Counted from the first letter of the stretch, positions 8,061 to 17,516 are shown. The stretch: 64,000 nucleotides of DNA from Sphingomonas sp. OV641 (GCF_900109205.1 NZ_FNZB01000001.1:868001-932000); one strand, 5' to 3'. Notes: generated by a model from the letters alone, not told the origin. A program made the numbers and translations.

Positions 8061-9338
8061 CTATGCGCCGGCAACGGCATGGACATCCGGGCCGCGCAAA
8101 ACGGCATAGCCCGGTGGCAGGGCGTTCTGGTGGACCAGCTCCGCCAGGTGTCGCATTAGCCCGCCATAGATCGCGCTCTGCGCCTCGAGCTGTGGATGGT
8201 TGAAGGTCTCGAATCGCTCGCCCGCATAGACGGACGTGTACACCGATTCCCAGCCACGTTTCTCCACCCAGGCAAACCCGCGATATTCCATGTCGAGGAG
8301 AAGAGTGTCGGTCTCCGCGCAAAGCTCCTGCAGCATCGAATTCCACACACGATAACTGGCAACCCCATCGACGGTCGCGCCCGACCCGTTCCAATCGCGT
8401 CTTTGTGTTTGCCGCGATGGCGGAGGATCGAGGACCGGCTCGAGGTCCGGCGCGTAATGCTGAACAACGGCCTCTAGGTCGCCCGATTGCTGGATATCAC
8501 CGGCTTCGATTCGAAGCCGCTCTGGCGACAGCCGCTCAGCAATACGCAGAGTTCGTCCATCATTCAGGCCGCCGCCCGACAGAACCCTTAGCTGCGAACC
8601 CGCGCTCAGAAAGCGCCCCGGTCCGGTACTGAAGCTCCCGTCGCGGGCGACGAGGTCATTCGCGCCCTGGTCGAACCGCAGGGGGACGCGCTGATACAAT
8701 GTCGCCGAACTTGCCGGCCAGGCGACGCCTTCCTGAAGCGCCGAGTTGATCGAGACTGGCGTGATCTTCTCCGGCCAGGGATGGATCGTGTTGCACAGTA
8801 TCGGCCGCGCTCTGTCCTTCTTGATCTGCTGGATCAGGTCTCGCAGAATGCGTCGCGTGTAATCGGCATTGGGGCCCCGGCCGTGTACGCCGTAGGCGCT
8901 ACCGCTGTTCATTCCCAGGCCGAGGAACACAAGGTCGAAGGACTGCCCCGCGACCTCGGCATATTGGGTGGGCGTGTCGTTGTCGAACGAGCCGCCGACT
9001 GCGCGATTAACTTCGCTGATCGTACCGCCGCCCCCTTGGCCGCGAAGCGCCTCTAGGCGATCGACGAAGTAGCGGACTGGCGCACGTGCCTGCATGAATG
9101 CTGCACGGTCCGGATAATTGCCTCCAACGAGATCGGCCCCCAGAAACACCGACATGCCAAGCGTCAGGACCGAGCGGAGGGCGCTCACCGGCGTCGGGAC
9201 GGGTGTGGGCGTTGGAGCGGGAGCCGTAGGTGGAGCCGGAGCAGGTGATGGCGCGCCCGAGCCATCCTCTCCACCGCAAGCAGCAAGGAAAGAGGTCGCG
9301 CCAATGCCGGTAAGGACGCTGCGGCGAGTCATCGTCAT
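8061..9338 (-). CDS. Putative SGNH/GDSL-like hydrolase lipoprotein
   Basis: A 425-residue exported protein. The N-terminus has an RR pair, a hydrophobic stretch and a lipobox ending at Cys21 (FLAAC), so it may be a Tat-exported lipoprotein. A Pro/Ala/Thr-rich linker follows (about residues 30-52). The body resembles SGNH hydrolases: a TLGMS strand where GDS is expected, a LGLGMN block resembling GxND, and a C-terminal FNHP block resembling the catalytic Asp-x-x-His region. The Asp of GDS is Met here and the block III Asp is not evident. No enzymatic substrate can be named. It is transcribed alone, convergent with the PilZ gene. Confidence 0.6.
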   Translation of the reverse strand: MTMTRRSVLTGIGATSFLAACGGEDGSGAPSPAPAPPTAPAPTPTPVPTPVSALRSVLTLGMSVFLGADLVGGNYPDRAAFMQARAPVRYFVDRLEALRGQGGGGTISEVNRAVGGSFDNDTPTQYAEVAGQSFDLVFLGLGMNSGSAYGVHGRGPNADYTRRILRDLIQQIKKDRARPILCNTIHPWPEKITPVSINSALQEGVAWPASSATLYQRVPLRFDQGANDLVARDGSFSTGPGRFLSAGSQLRVLSGGGLNDGRTLRIAERLSPERLRIEAGDIQQSGDLEAVVQHYAPDLEPVLDPPPSRQTQRRDWNGSGATVDGVASYRVWNSMLQELCAETDTLLLDMEYRGFAWVEKRGWESVYTSVYAGERFETFNHPQLEAQSAIYGGLMRHLAELVHQNALPPGYAVLRGPDVHAVAGA

Positions 9339-9565
9339 ATCAGCGAACCTTTTGAAAGCACGTGCTTATCGTAGGTCGCCGATGTTCACCAGTTCACCAC
9401 AACAGGCAATGCCACCATTGGTCGCTCAGAAGCGCCGCATCGCCGCCAAGGTAGGTACCTCTTCGAGGGACAATTGCCATCCGGCCTCGCGCAGGCGCTC
9501 GGTCATGAGCAGGGCAGAGGTGCCGTCACCGCACGGACGACTGCCGGAGCCATGCCAGCACGTGA

Positions 9566-9655
9566 TGGCGGATGGGGTGGGATTCGAACCCACGGTGAGC
9601 GTGAACCCACGGCGGTTTTCAAGACCGCTGCCTTAAACCACTCGGCCACCCATCC
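9566..9655 (-). tRNA. tRNA-Ser (anticodon UGA)
   Basis: The minus strand folds as a class II tRNA of 90 nt: 5' acceptor GGATGGG pairs with CCCATCC, the anticodon stem GCGGT/ACCGC encloses the loop CTTGAAA with anticodon TGA, a long variable arm follows, and the T loop has GGTTCGAATCC. Discriminator G and an encoded CCA end the gene. It reads UCN serine codons, chiefly UCA. Confidence 0.97.
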
Positions 9656-9749
9656 GGCTCGCACGCCCTGTGGCGTGGTGCGGCGATACGTGCAAGCCCG
9701 ACGATGATTGACGGTTCCGAATAAGCGGCGGCTGTGTCACACAGAAGGG

Positions 9750-10793
9750 GTGAGGGGCATCAACATCACCAGCTATTTCGTTCGTATCGCCACTGCTCTG
9801 GCGGCCGGATTCGCCTTTGCGGGCGCGGCCCAGGCGCAGGATGAGGCAGGGTTTCAAGCCTATCTGCCTGAGTTAAGGGCCCAGGCGCTGCGGGAAGGCG
9901 TGCGCCCGTCGACCGTTGACGCGGTGCTGCCCACGCTGACGTACAGCGCCCGCGTGGTGGAGCTGGATCGTGCGCAGCCCGGCAACCCGGGCTCCACGGC
10001 CATCCCGCCTTTTGCACCGTATAAGGCGCGCCACGTCGATGCGGCCCGGATCTCGCGCGGTCGTTCCGCTTACACGGCGAACCGCAGCCGGCTGGCGCGT
10101 GTAGAGGCGGAGACCGGCGTGCCAGAGTCGATCATGGTCGCCATCTGGGGCCATGAGACGAACTATGGCGGCTACACTGGCAATTTCGATTTGCTGCGCA
10201 GCCTCGCCACCCTCGCCTATGAAGGCCGGCGCCGGTCGCTGTTCGCGGGTGAGTTCATCGCCACGCTCAAGATCATGGATCGCGGCATTTCGCGTGAGAC
10301 GTTGAAGGGAAGCTGGGCAGGGGCCACGGGTAACCCGCAGTTCCTGCCGTCGATCTACCTCCGTCTGGCGAAGGACGGCGATGGCGATGGGCGGGCGGAC
10401 ATCTGGAACAGCCAGGCCGACACGCTTGCATCGATCGGCAACTACTTCGTCAATGCAGGATGGCGGCCCGGGCAGCCTTGGGGCTTTGCCGTGTCCGTCC
10501 CATCCAGCTTCAACCGATCGGGGCTGCGCAACCGGCTGGTGTCGCCGCGGTGCCCGCGCGTGTTCGAGCGGCACAGCACCTGGCGTACCATGGCGGAATG
10601 GCGCGCGCTCGGCATCGTGCCTCAGGGCCGCGCCTGGCCGGCGGACGATGTGCTCGCCACGCTGATGGAGCCGGACGGCCCCGGTCAGACGGCGTATCTG
10701 CTCACCGGCAATTACCGGGTCATCCTGGATTACAATTGCTCGAACTTCTACGCGCTGTCGGTCGGGCTGTTGGCTGATGCCGTGGAGCGTTGA
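9750..10793 (+). CDS. Lytic murein transglycosylase, MltB type
   Basis: Periplasmic muramidase-like enzyme that cleaves the MurNAc-GlcNAc bond to leave 1,6-anhydro ends. From GTG 9750 it has 347 residues with a signal peptide ending near AAQAQ (about residue 30). The core starts around residue 40; the catalytic Glu lies in the WGHETNYG motif near 130, followed by the GSWAGATGNPQFLPS block typical of SLT_2/MltB enzymes. There is no peptidoglycan-binding domain at the C-terminus. TTG 9708 is an alternative start but would give an unusually long n-region. It overlaps the next cell-wall gene by 17 bases. Confidence 0.9.
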   Translation: MRGINITSYFVRIATALAAGFAFAGAAQAQDEAGFQAYLPELRAQALREGVRPSTVDAVLPTLTYSARVVELDRAQPGNPGSTAIPPFAPYKARHVDAARISRGRSAYTANRSRLARVEAETGVPESIMVAIWGHETNYGGYTGNFDLLRSLATLAYEGRRRSLFAGEFIATLKIMDRGISRETLKGSWAGATGNPQFLPSIYLRLAKDGDGDGRADIWNSQADTLASIGNYFVNAGWRPGQPWGFAVSVPSSFNRSGLRNRLVSPRCPRVFERHSTWRTMAEWRALGIVPQGRAWPADDVLATLMEPDGPGQTAYLLTGNYRVILDYNCSNFYALSVGLLADAVER

Positions 10794-11652
10794 CCGGCCC
10801 CTGACGCTGGTCGGACTTGCCTTAGCCTCGCTGACGACAGCGCCAGCCACGTCGGCGCAGTCTCCCGGCTCAGGCGCGGTTAAGCTGCCCCCTGAGGCTG
10901 GTACGCCAACAGGCCCGGCGGGCACCTCCGGCATGGGTCAGCCTCGCTATGACGCGGTAGGTCTGGCGGTGCTGCAGCCAACCCGACCCGGATCGACAGG
11001 CAATCCGGTCACCGCTGCACATCGCCAGCTACCGCCGGGATCAGTGGCGGAGATCACCGCGCTCGCTACCGGACGCACGATCCTGGCCCTGATCGACGAA
11101 AAGACATCGCTCACGACAGACAAGGCGGAGATCGCCCTGTCGCCTGCCGCCGCCCGACTGCTCGACCTTTCCGGAGAGACCAGCGCTCCGGTTCGTGTGA
11201 GGACCACGATCGCCAGCCCGGCTGATCTGAACGCGCTAAGGAGAGGGCAGGCCGCGGCAAGGCGGCTGGATGCACCGCCGGCGCTGCTCGCCGCCCTCCG
11301 CCTACAATTGTCGCCGCCGCAATCGGTGTCCGCGGCCGCGCCCGCGAACGCTCTGCCTGTAGCGGCTACGTCGATGCGCAAACTGCCCGACCCTACGCCT
11401 GCTCCCACGCGCCCGGCTGCAACACCGCTCACCCCGCCGCAGCGCGGACAATATTTGGTCCAGGTCGCCGCCTTGTCCCACCCGGCGCGTGCGCAGGGCC
11501 TCGCACGCACACTCGGCGGCTTCGTGGAAACTGCCGGCTCGCTGCACCGTGTTCGGCTCGGTCCGTTTGCCGATGCGAAATCCGCCCAACGCGCACGTGA
11601 CGCAGCCCAACGCCGCGGCTATGGCGGTGCCACGATCATTGTTCAGCCCTGA
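10777..11652 (+). CDS. SPOR-domain protein with degenerate RlpA-like domain
   Basis: A 291-residue secreted protein. A signal sequence (residues 1-27) is followed by a Pro/Gly-rich stretch, then a region around 55-150 that resembles the RlpA double-psi beta-barrel (phrases such as GRTILALI and LSPAAARLLDLSG match its GRxxxVRINDRGP...IDLSxAAA frame, but the catalytic residues are not preserved). A Pro/Ala-rich linker leads to a C-terminal SPOR domain (about 225-291, YLVQVAALSHPARAQGLA), which binds denuded glycan at division sites. Its position between MltB-like and dacA genes supports a role in septal wall remodelling. Confidence 0.75.
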   Translation: MPWSVDRPLTLVGLALASLTTAPATSAQSPGSGAVKLPPEAGTPTGPAGTSGMGQPRYDAVGLAVLQPTRPGSTGNPVTAAHRQLPPGSVAEITALATGRTILALIDEKTSLTTDKAEIALSPAAARLLDLSGETSAPVRVRTTIASPADLNALRRGQAAARRLDAPPALLAALRLQLSPPQSVSAAAPANALPVAATSMRKLPDPTPAPTRPAATPLTPPQRGQYLVQVAALSHPARAQGLARTLGGFVETAGSLHRVRLGPFADAKSAQRARDAAQRRGYGGATIIVQP

Positions 11653-11673
11653 AGAAGCACCGAGTAGAGCGTC

Positions 11674-12849
11674 ATGACCAAGCTTTTGTCCTTTCTCGCG
11701 GTGCCGGCGATTGCCCTGTCGGTCGCCTATCCGTCCGCTGCCTCTGCACCGCAGTTCCAGACCGTGGCTCCGGTCGCGTTCCTGAAGGATCTGTCGTCCG
11801 GCGCCGTGCTCTTCGCCAAGGACGCCGACCGCCGGATGCCACCGGCATCCATGGCGAAGATGATGACCGCCTATGTGGCGTTCGACCTCATCAAGCGCGG
11901 CGAGCTGAAGCTTGACCAGGAATTGGAGGTACGCCCCGAAACCTGGCAGAAGTGGCATGGCCCGGCTGCTGGCTCGACCATGTTCCTGTCTCCCGGAGAG
12001 CGCGTCTCCGTGGCGAACCTGCTGTACGGTATCGTGGTCCTTTCGGGGAATGACGCATGCGTCGTTTTGGCTGAGGGCATTTCCGGCACCGAGGAAGCCT
12101 TTACGCAGCGGATGAACGAAGCCGCCAAGAAGCTTGGGCTTTCGAACAGTCACTTCGGCACGTCCAACGGCTGGCCCGACAACGGCGTGACTTATGTCAC
12201 GGCACGCGACTTGGCGAAGCTCGCCGCTGCCACGATCGAGGATCATCCCAAGCTCTACAAGCAGTTCTACTCGCGCCGGGAATTTACCTGGGGCAAGACG
12301 CTTGGCTCCGGCGATGCAATCACGCAGGCAAACCGCGATCCGCTGCTTGGCCGGGTGGCCGGTGCGGACGGTCTGAAGACAGGGCATACCGAGGAAGCAG
12401 GTTACGGCTTCACCGGGTCTGCCGAGCAGAATGGCCGTCGCCTGGTGATGGTGCTTGCCGGTCTCACCAGTTCCAACCAGCGTATCAGCGAGTCCGTCCG
12501 CTTCATGGACTGGGGTTTCCGCGCATGGCAGGCGAAGCCCGTCGTGAAGCAGGGCCGCAAGGTCACGGATGCGGACGTACAGCTTGGCGATGCCGCCACG
12601 GTCGGCCTTGTCGCACCACGCGATCTGAAGGTGGCGCTGCCCTCCGGCGCGGTGCCGGCCATGACGGCAAAGGTCGTGTATCAGGGCCCGATCAAGGCAC
12701 CGATCAAGGCCGGCGCGCATGTCGCGGATCTGGTGATCACCTCGCCCGGCCTGCCTGTGCAAACGATGCCGCTCGTCGCCGAAAGCGACGTGGAGGAAGC
12801 CGGCTTCTTCGGGCGTGCCTGGGCGGGGCTCACGGGATTGTTCGGATGA
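11674..12849 (+). CDS. dacA: D-alanyl-D-alanine carboxypeptidase, PBP5/6 type
   Basis: Low-molecular-weight penicillin-binding protein that trims the terminal D-Ala from peptidoglycan pentapeptides. It has 391 residues with a signal peptide. All three active-site motifs are visible: SMAK at 59-62 (Ser59 nucleophile), SGN at 124-126 and KTG at 235-237. The C-terminal part is a PBP5-like beta domain, with an amphipathic tail (FFGRAWAGLTGLFG) that should anchor it to the membrane. Its stop overlaps the tmk start (ATGA). Confidence 0.96.
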   Translation: MTKLLSFLAVPAIALSVAYPSAASAPQFQTVAPVAFLKDLSSGAVLFAKDADRRMPPASMAKMMTAYVAFDLIKRGELKLDQELEVRPETWQKWHGPAAGSTMFLSPGERVSVANLLYGIVVLSGNDACVVLAEGISGTEEAFTQRMNEAAKKLGLSNSHFGTSNGWPDNGVTYVTARDLAKLAAATIEDHPKLYKQFYSRREFTWGKTLGSGDAITQANRDPLLGRVAGADGLKTGHTEEAGYGFTGSAEQNGRRLVMVLAGLTSSNQRISESVRFMDWGFRAWQAKPVVKQGRKVTDADVQLGDAATVGLVAPRDLKVALPSGAVPAMTAKVVYQGPIKAPIKAGAHVADLVITSPGLPVQTMPLVAESDVEEAGFFGRAWAGLTGLFG

Positions 12850-13472
12850 ACGGACGCTTCCTCTCGCTTGAGGGCGGGGAGGGGGCAGGGAAGTCGACGC
12901 AGGCTCGGGCGCTGGCGACGGCGCTCGAATCGCGTGGACTGTCCGTGCTCGTCACCCGCGAGCCTGGCGGCAGTGAAGGCGCCGAGGCGATCCGCACGTT
13001 GCTGATGCAGGGCGATGTGACTCGATGGGGGCCACGCGCCGAATCATTGCTCTTCGCCGCTGCCCGTTCGGATCACGTCGATCAGGTGATCCGTCCTGCG
13101 CTTGAAGCGGGCAAATGGGTGATCACGGATCGCTTCATCGATTCGACCCGCGCCTATCAGGGGGCGGCGGGCGGCATTGATGATGCGGCGATCATGGCGT
13201 TGCACGGCTTTGGGTCGCGCGGGCTGCTGCCGGATCGTACCTTCATTCTCGACCTGCCGGTAGCCGAAGGCGTGCGCCGCGCGGGCATCCGCGATGGTGG
13301 CATGATCGACCGCTTTTCGAAGCGCAGTGAACACTTCCATGCCGATGTGGGTCGTGCCTTCCGTACCTTCGCTGCGCGGGAGCCCGGTCGCTTCCGGATC
13401 GTGGACGCCAGCCGCTCTCCCGGCGATGTCACCGCGATGTTGCTGGCTGAACTGAGCGATCTTCTGCCGTGA
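12846..13472 (+). CDS. tmk: Thymidylate kinase
   Basis: Phosphorylates dTMP to dTDP for DNA synthesis. It has 208 residues. The P-loop GGEGAGKST is at 10-18, the DR(F/Y) motif appears as TDRFIDST, and the LID-region arginines follow the LDLPVAEG segment. The ATG overlaps the dacA stop, and its own stop overlaps the holB start, a tmk-holB pairing common in bacteria. Confidence 0.97.
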   Translation: MNGRFLSLEGGEGAGKSTQARALATALESRGLSVLVTREPGGSEGAEAIRTLLMQGDVTRWGPRAESLLFAAARSDHVDQVIRPALEAGKWVITDRFIDSTRAYQGAAGGIDDAAIMALHGFGSRGLLPDRTFILDLPVAEGVRRAGIRDGGMIDRFSKRSEHFHADVGRAFRTFAAREPGRFRIVDASRSPGDVTAMLLAELSDLLP

Positions 13473-14416
13473 CGTCGCTGCGCGGCAATGCGGCGGCGCG
13501 TGGGGCATTTCAGTCGGCGGTGGCTGGCGGTACCATGCACCACGCATGGCTGTTTGCCGGGCCGCAGGGGATCGGCAAAGGCAGCTTCGCCCGCGAAGCC
13601 GCCATCGATCTTCTGGCCCGCTCCGCTGGCGATCTTGGAGCGGATCGAACGCGGGCGCTGGTGGAGGCGGGGTCCCACCCCGACTTTCGCGTCCTGGAAC
13701 GGCTGGCTAAGGACGGCAAGCCAGACGGCGATCTCGCGCGCAGCATCACCATTGCGCAGGTGCGGGGGCTCCAGCCGCTCTTCGCCACCACGCCTTCGCT
13801 CGGGCCAAGGCGGGTCGTCCTCATCGATGCGGTGGATGATCTGGAACGGTCGGGTGCCAATGCACTGCTCAAGAATTTGGAGGAGCCGCCCGCAGGAACG
13901 GTTTTCCTGCTGATCAGCCATGCGCCCGGGCGTTTGCTCCCGACGATCCGGTCGCGTTGCCGCCTCCTGCGCTTCGATCCGCTCGATCGTGCGGACATGC
14001 AGGCGGCGCTCGCCGGGTTGCTGCCGGACGCGACGGATGACGAGCGTGAGTCGCTGGTGCGGGTAGGCGGGGGATCCCCCGGACGGGCGCTCCGCTTTGC
14101 AGGCCTGGAGCTCGACCGGATCGATGCGGCGCTGTCGGCGATTGCCCGCCACGGGGATCGCGACAATGCCGAACGAGTGAGGCTCATGCGCGCCTTGTCG
14201 CTCAAGGCGGCACAACCGCGCTACGAGGCTTTCCTGGACCGCGTGCCCACCTTTGTCGCGGAACAGGCACCCTATCGCTCGGGTGCTGGTCTGCGCCTGG
14301 CGCTCGACGCCTATGACGAAGTCCGCCGTATCGCCACCAGCGCGCGCGGGCTTTCGCTGGATCCGGGAACCACCGTGTTTGAGTTGGCGGGGGTGGTCGC
14401 GCGGCTCGCACGATAG
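13469..14416 (+). CDS. holB: DNA polymerase III subunit delta prime
   Basis: AAA+ subunit of the clamp loader. It has 315 residues from a GTG that overlaps the tmk stop. A P-loop-like GPQGIGKG is at 31-38, with Gly where Ser or Thr normally coordinates magnesium, fitting a subunit with weak or no ATPase activity. The SRC motif (TIRSRCRLL) that serves as the arginine-finger sensor is near residue 167. The four-Cys zinc module of E. coli delta prime is missing. tmk upstream and metG/tatD downstream form the usual tmk-holB-metG-tatD order. Confidence 0.93.
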   Translation: MTSLRGNAAARGAFQSAVAGGTMHHAWLFAGPQGIGKGSFAREAAIDLLARSAGDLGADRTRALVEAGSHPDFRVLERLAKDGKPDGDLARSITIAQVRGLQPLFATTPSLGPRRVVLIDAVDDLERSGANALLKNLEEPPAGTVFLLISHAPGRLLPTIRSRCRLLRFDPLDRADMQAALAGLLPDATDDERESLVRVGGGSPGRALRFAGLELDRIDAALSAIARHGDRDNAERVRLMRALSLKAAQPRYEAFLDRVPTFVAEQAPYRSGAGLRLALDAYDEVRRIATSARGLSLDPGTTVFELAGVVARLAR

Positions 14417-14431
14417 TAGAGGCGGCTTCCT

Positions 14432-15979
14432 ATGGGCGACCCCTTCTACATCACCACCGCGATCAGCTATCCCAACGGCAAGCCGCATATCGGTCACGCA
14501 TATGAAGCGATCGCCGCCGATGCCATCGCGCGGTTTCAGCGTCAGTCCGGCCGCGACGTACGCTTTCAGACCGGAACCGATGAACACGGCCTCAAGATGG
14601 TTCAGACCGCGCGCGATCGCGGCGTTCCCGTTGAAGATCTTGCAGCGGAGATGTCGTCTCATTTTCGTGCGATGTGTGATGGCCTCAACATCTCTTATGA
14701 TCGGTTCATCCGCACGACCGATGCCGATCATTATCGCGCCAGTCAGGCAATCTGGAAGGCGATGGAAGCGGCCGGCGACCTGTACCTCGACCGGTATGAG
14801 GGATGGTACTCGGTTCGGGACGAGGCCTTCTATGACGAAAAGGAGCTCGTCGACGGGGAAGGGGGCGTAAAGCTTTCGCCTCAGGGCACGCCTGTGACCT
14901 GGACGGCGGAGGAAACCTGGTTTTTCCGCCTATCGAAGTACCAGCAGCCGCTGCTCGACCTTTACCAAGCCAATCCCGATTTCATCCGGCCTGAATCGCG
15001 CCGGAACGAAATCATGCGGTTCGTGGAAGGTGGCCTGTCCGACCTCTCGGTTTCGCGTACCAGCTTTGACTGGGGTGTTCCCGTTCCGGGCAGCCCGGGA
15101 CACGTGATGTACGTCTGGGTTGACGCTCTTACCAATTACCTGACCGGTGCCGGCTATCCTGAGGCCGAAATGCGCCATTGGCCGGCCGATCTGCACCTGA
15201 TCGGCAAGGATATTGTCCGCTTCCACGCCGTTTACTGGCCGGCGTTCCTGATGTCTGCCCAGCTCCCGCTTCCTCGATCGGTGTTCGGACACGGCTTCGT
15301 CCTTCACCGCGGTGAAAAGATGTCGAAGAGCCTGGGCAACGTCGTTGATCCCGCCGACCTCGTCTCGGCCTTCGGCGTGGATCCACTGCGCTACTTCCTC
15401 CTGCGCGAAGTCAGCTTCGGGCAGGATGGCAGCTATTCTGCAGAAGCCATTGTCACCCGGGTGAATGCAGAGCTTGCGAACTCGTTCGGCAATCTCGCCC
15501 AGCGCACCCTGTCCTTTGTCGCCAAGAACCTGGGCACGCTCCCGGAAGCTGGCCGTGCGGATGAGGCGGATGGCGTCTTGATGGAGGAGATCTTCGTTGC
15601 AGCGGCAGGGCTTAAGGCTGCATTCGGAGATCTGATGTTAAGTCAGGGTATCGAGGCGTGGATGCGCGGCGTGTTCGCCTGCAATCAGTATATCGACGCC
15701 CAGGCGCCCTGGAGCCTGCGAAAGACCGATCCCGAGCGGATGAACGCTGTCCTGCGCACGCTCATTCGCGCGATCCGCATCCTTGCTATCGCCATCCTTC
15801 CCGTCGTCCCGTCAGGCGCGGCGGCCATCCTCGATCAGCTCGGCGTGGCGGAAAACGAACGCGATCACGCCGCAATCGACGATGATGGATGGTACGCGCG
15901 CCGGGCGGAAAGCGGAGCGCCGTTGCAACCGCCAACGCCGGCGTTCCCGCGGCTCGAACTGCCCGTGGAGACCGACTGA
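14432..15979 (+). CDS. metG: Methionyl-tRNA synthetase
   Basis: Class I synthetase charging tRNA-Met. It has 515 residues. HIGH is at 19-22 (after SYPNGKP) and KMSKS near residue 296. The zinc-knuckle cysteines of the E. coli enzyme are absent and there is no C-terminal EMAP-like dimer domain, which together define the short MetG form found in many alphaproteobacteria. The stop shares one base with the tatD start. Confidence 0.97.
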   Translation: MGDPFYITTAISYPNGKPHIGHAYEAIAADAIARFQRQSGRDVRFQTGTDEHGLKMVQTARDRGVPVEDLAAEMSSHFRAMCDGLNISYDRFIRTTDADHYRASQAIWKAMEAAGDLYLDRYEGWYSVRDEAFYDEKELVDGEGGVKLSPQGTPVTWTAEETWFFRLSKYQQPLLDLYQANPDFIRPESRRNEIMRFVEGGLSDLSVSRTSFDWGVPVPGSPGHVMYVWVDALTNYLTGAGYPEAEMRHWPADLHLIGKDIVRFHAVYWPAFLMSAQLPLPRSVFGHGFVLHRGEKMSKSLGNVVDPADLVSAFGVDPLRYFLLREVSFGQDGSYSAEAIVTRVNAELANSFGNLAQRTLSFVAKNLGTLPEAGRADEADGVLMEEIFVAAAGLKAAFGDLMLSQGIEAWMRGVFACNQYIDAQAPWSLRKTDPERMNAVLRTLIRAIRILAIAILPVVPSGAAAILDQLGVAENERDHAAIDDDGWYARRAESGAPLQPPTPAFPRLELPVETD

Positions 15980-16755
15980 TGCTGGCCGACAGCCATTGCC
16001 ACCTGAATTACAAGGGGTTGGCTGAGGAACAGCAGGCCGTGCTTCAACGCGCTCGTGCGCGCGGGGTTACGGCGATGCTCAACATCGCCACACGGGAAAG
16101 CGAGTGGGACGACGTACTCGCCACTGCGGAGCGCGAGCCGGACGTCTGGGCCACCGTGGGTATTCACCCGCATGAAGCCGATCAGCATCCGCACCTCGAC
16201 ACGGCCAAGCTAGTAGAGCGCGCCCGCCATTCGCGGATCGTCGGGATCGGTGAGACCGGCCTCGACTATTTCTACGACCATTCCGATCGTGAACAGCAGC
16301 AATCAAGCTTTCGCGCCCATATCGCCGCTGCACGCGAAGCCGCCGTGCCGATCGTGGTGCACACGCGAGAGGCGGAAGAGGATACCGCAAAGATCCTGCG
16401 GGAGGAGTTGGGGAAGGGCGCCTTCACCGGCGTCATCCATTGTTTCACCGGAACCCGCACGTTTGCGGATATTGCCTTGGATCTCGGCTTCTACATTTCG
16501 ATTTCCGGCATCGTGACCTTCAAGAGCGCACGCGATCTGCAGGAGACGGCGGCGCAACTGCCACTGGATCGCTTGTTGATCGAGACGGACGCGCCGTTTC
16601 TTGCGCCGGTGCCTCACCGCGGCAAGACTGGCGAACCGGCCTATGTTGCCGATACCGCAGCCTTCCTTGCTAATCTGCGCGGTGAAGAGGTCGAAAAACT
16701 TCAGCAGGTTACGGCACGAAACTTCCACAGGCTCTTCGCCAAGACGGCCGCGTGA
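15979..16755 (+). CDS. tatD: TatD-family metal-dependent DNase
   Basis: TIM-barrel metallohydrolase with 258 residues. The family metal ligands are visible: DSHCHL (His6, His8), the GIHPH block, GETGLDYF, VHTREAEED and a late IETDAPFL. Members act as 3'-5' exonucleases or deoxyribonucleases. The start overlaps metG by one base (TGATG) and the end overlaps the next hydrolase gene (GTGA). Confidence 0.93.
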   Translation: MLADSHCHLNYKGLAEEQQAVLQRARARGVTAMLNIATRESEWDDVLATAEREPDVWATVGIHPHEADQHPHLDTAKLVERARHSRIVGIGETGLDYFYDHSDREQQQSSFRAHIAAAREAAVPIVVHTREAEEDTAKILREELGKGAFTGVIHCFTGTRTFADIALDLGFYISISGIVTFKSARDLQETAAQLPLDRLLIETDAPFLAPVPHRGKTGEPAYVADTAAFLANLRGEEVEKLQQVTARNFHRLFAKTAA

Positions 16756-17516
16756 AGATCCGGGTTCTCGGTTGCGGGACGTCCTCTGGCGTGCCGCGGA
16801 TCGGCAATGACTGGGGCGCCTGCGATCCATCCGATCCACGCAACCGGCGGCTGCGGGTTTCCGTGCTGGTAGAGCACGAGAACACCCGGATCCTGGTCGA
16901 TACTGGCCCGGACATGCGTGAGCAGCTGCTGGCTGCGAACGTCGGTACGGTTGATGCCGTGATCTGGACGCACGAACATGCGGATCATGTGTTCGGCATC
17001 GATGATCTGCGGCAAGTCTTCCATCAGCTTGGCAGACCGGTGCAGGGCTATGCGCGCCCACGGACAAAGGCGCAGCTGGAAAGCATGTTCAGCTACGTGT
17101 TCCAAGGACATGACGGTTACCCGCCAACCGTCACGCTGGAGGAATTACCAGATGAGCTGACCATTGGGTCGATGACGGTACGCGTCACAGACCAGCCACA
17201 CGGGTCAATCACCTCTGCCGGCCTGCGCTTCGACGCTGATGGGAAATCCTTTGGCTATGCCACTGACATCAGCGGAATGTCTGGCGGAATGATGAACCTG
17301 TATCGAGGGCTGGACCTTTGGATTGTCGACGCTCTCCGGCGACGACCACACCCGACTCATCCTCATCTCGACCAGGCACTGACGTGGATCGACGAGCTGG
17401 CGCCTCGGCGTGCAGCGCTGACCCATATGGATCAGTCGATGGATTATGCGACACTCGCGGCCGAACTGCCGCCGGGCGTTGAACCCGGCTTCGACGGTCA
17501 GGAGTTCGTCTTATGA
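16752..17516 (+). CDS. MBL-fold metal hydrolase, PhnP-like
   Basis: A 254-residue metallo-beta-lactamase-fold protein. The N-terminal GCGTSSGVPRIG and the zinc motif THEHADH (residues 73-79) are typical of the PhnP/RNase Z-like phosphodiesterase group; later ligands are in DQPHG and a C-terminal LTHMD. The substrate is likely a cyclic phosphodiester, but no phosphonate genes are nearby, so the gene name phnP is not applied. It commonly follows tatD in sphingomonads. Confidence 0.85.
   Translation: MKIRVLGCGTSSGVPRIGNDWGACDPSDPRNRRLRVSVLVEHENTRILVDTGPDMREQLLAANVGTVDAVIWTHEHADHVFGIDDLRQVFHQLGRPVQGYARPRTKAQLESMFSYVFQGHDGYPPTVTLEELPDELTIGSMTVRVTDQPHGSITSAGLRFDADGKSFGYATDISGMSGGMMNLYRGLDLWIVDALRRRPHPTHPHLDQALTWIDELAPRRAALTHMDQSMDYATLAAELPPGVEPGFDGQEFVL

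Noticed and set aside
9210..9250. Pro/Ala/Thr repeat resembling a tandem repeat
   Set aside because: It encodes the flexible linker after the lipobox of the SGNH-like lipoprotein; the codons vary and no exact DNA repeat unit is present.
9357..9366. 10-bp palindrome AGCACGTGCT upstream of the SGNH-like gene
   Set aside because: Short palindromes of this kind occur by chance in GC-rich DNA, and no second copy or known regulator site supports it.
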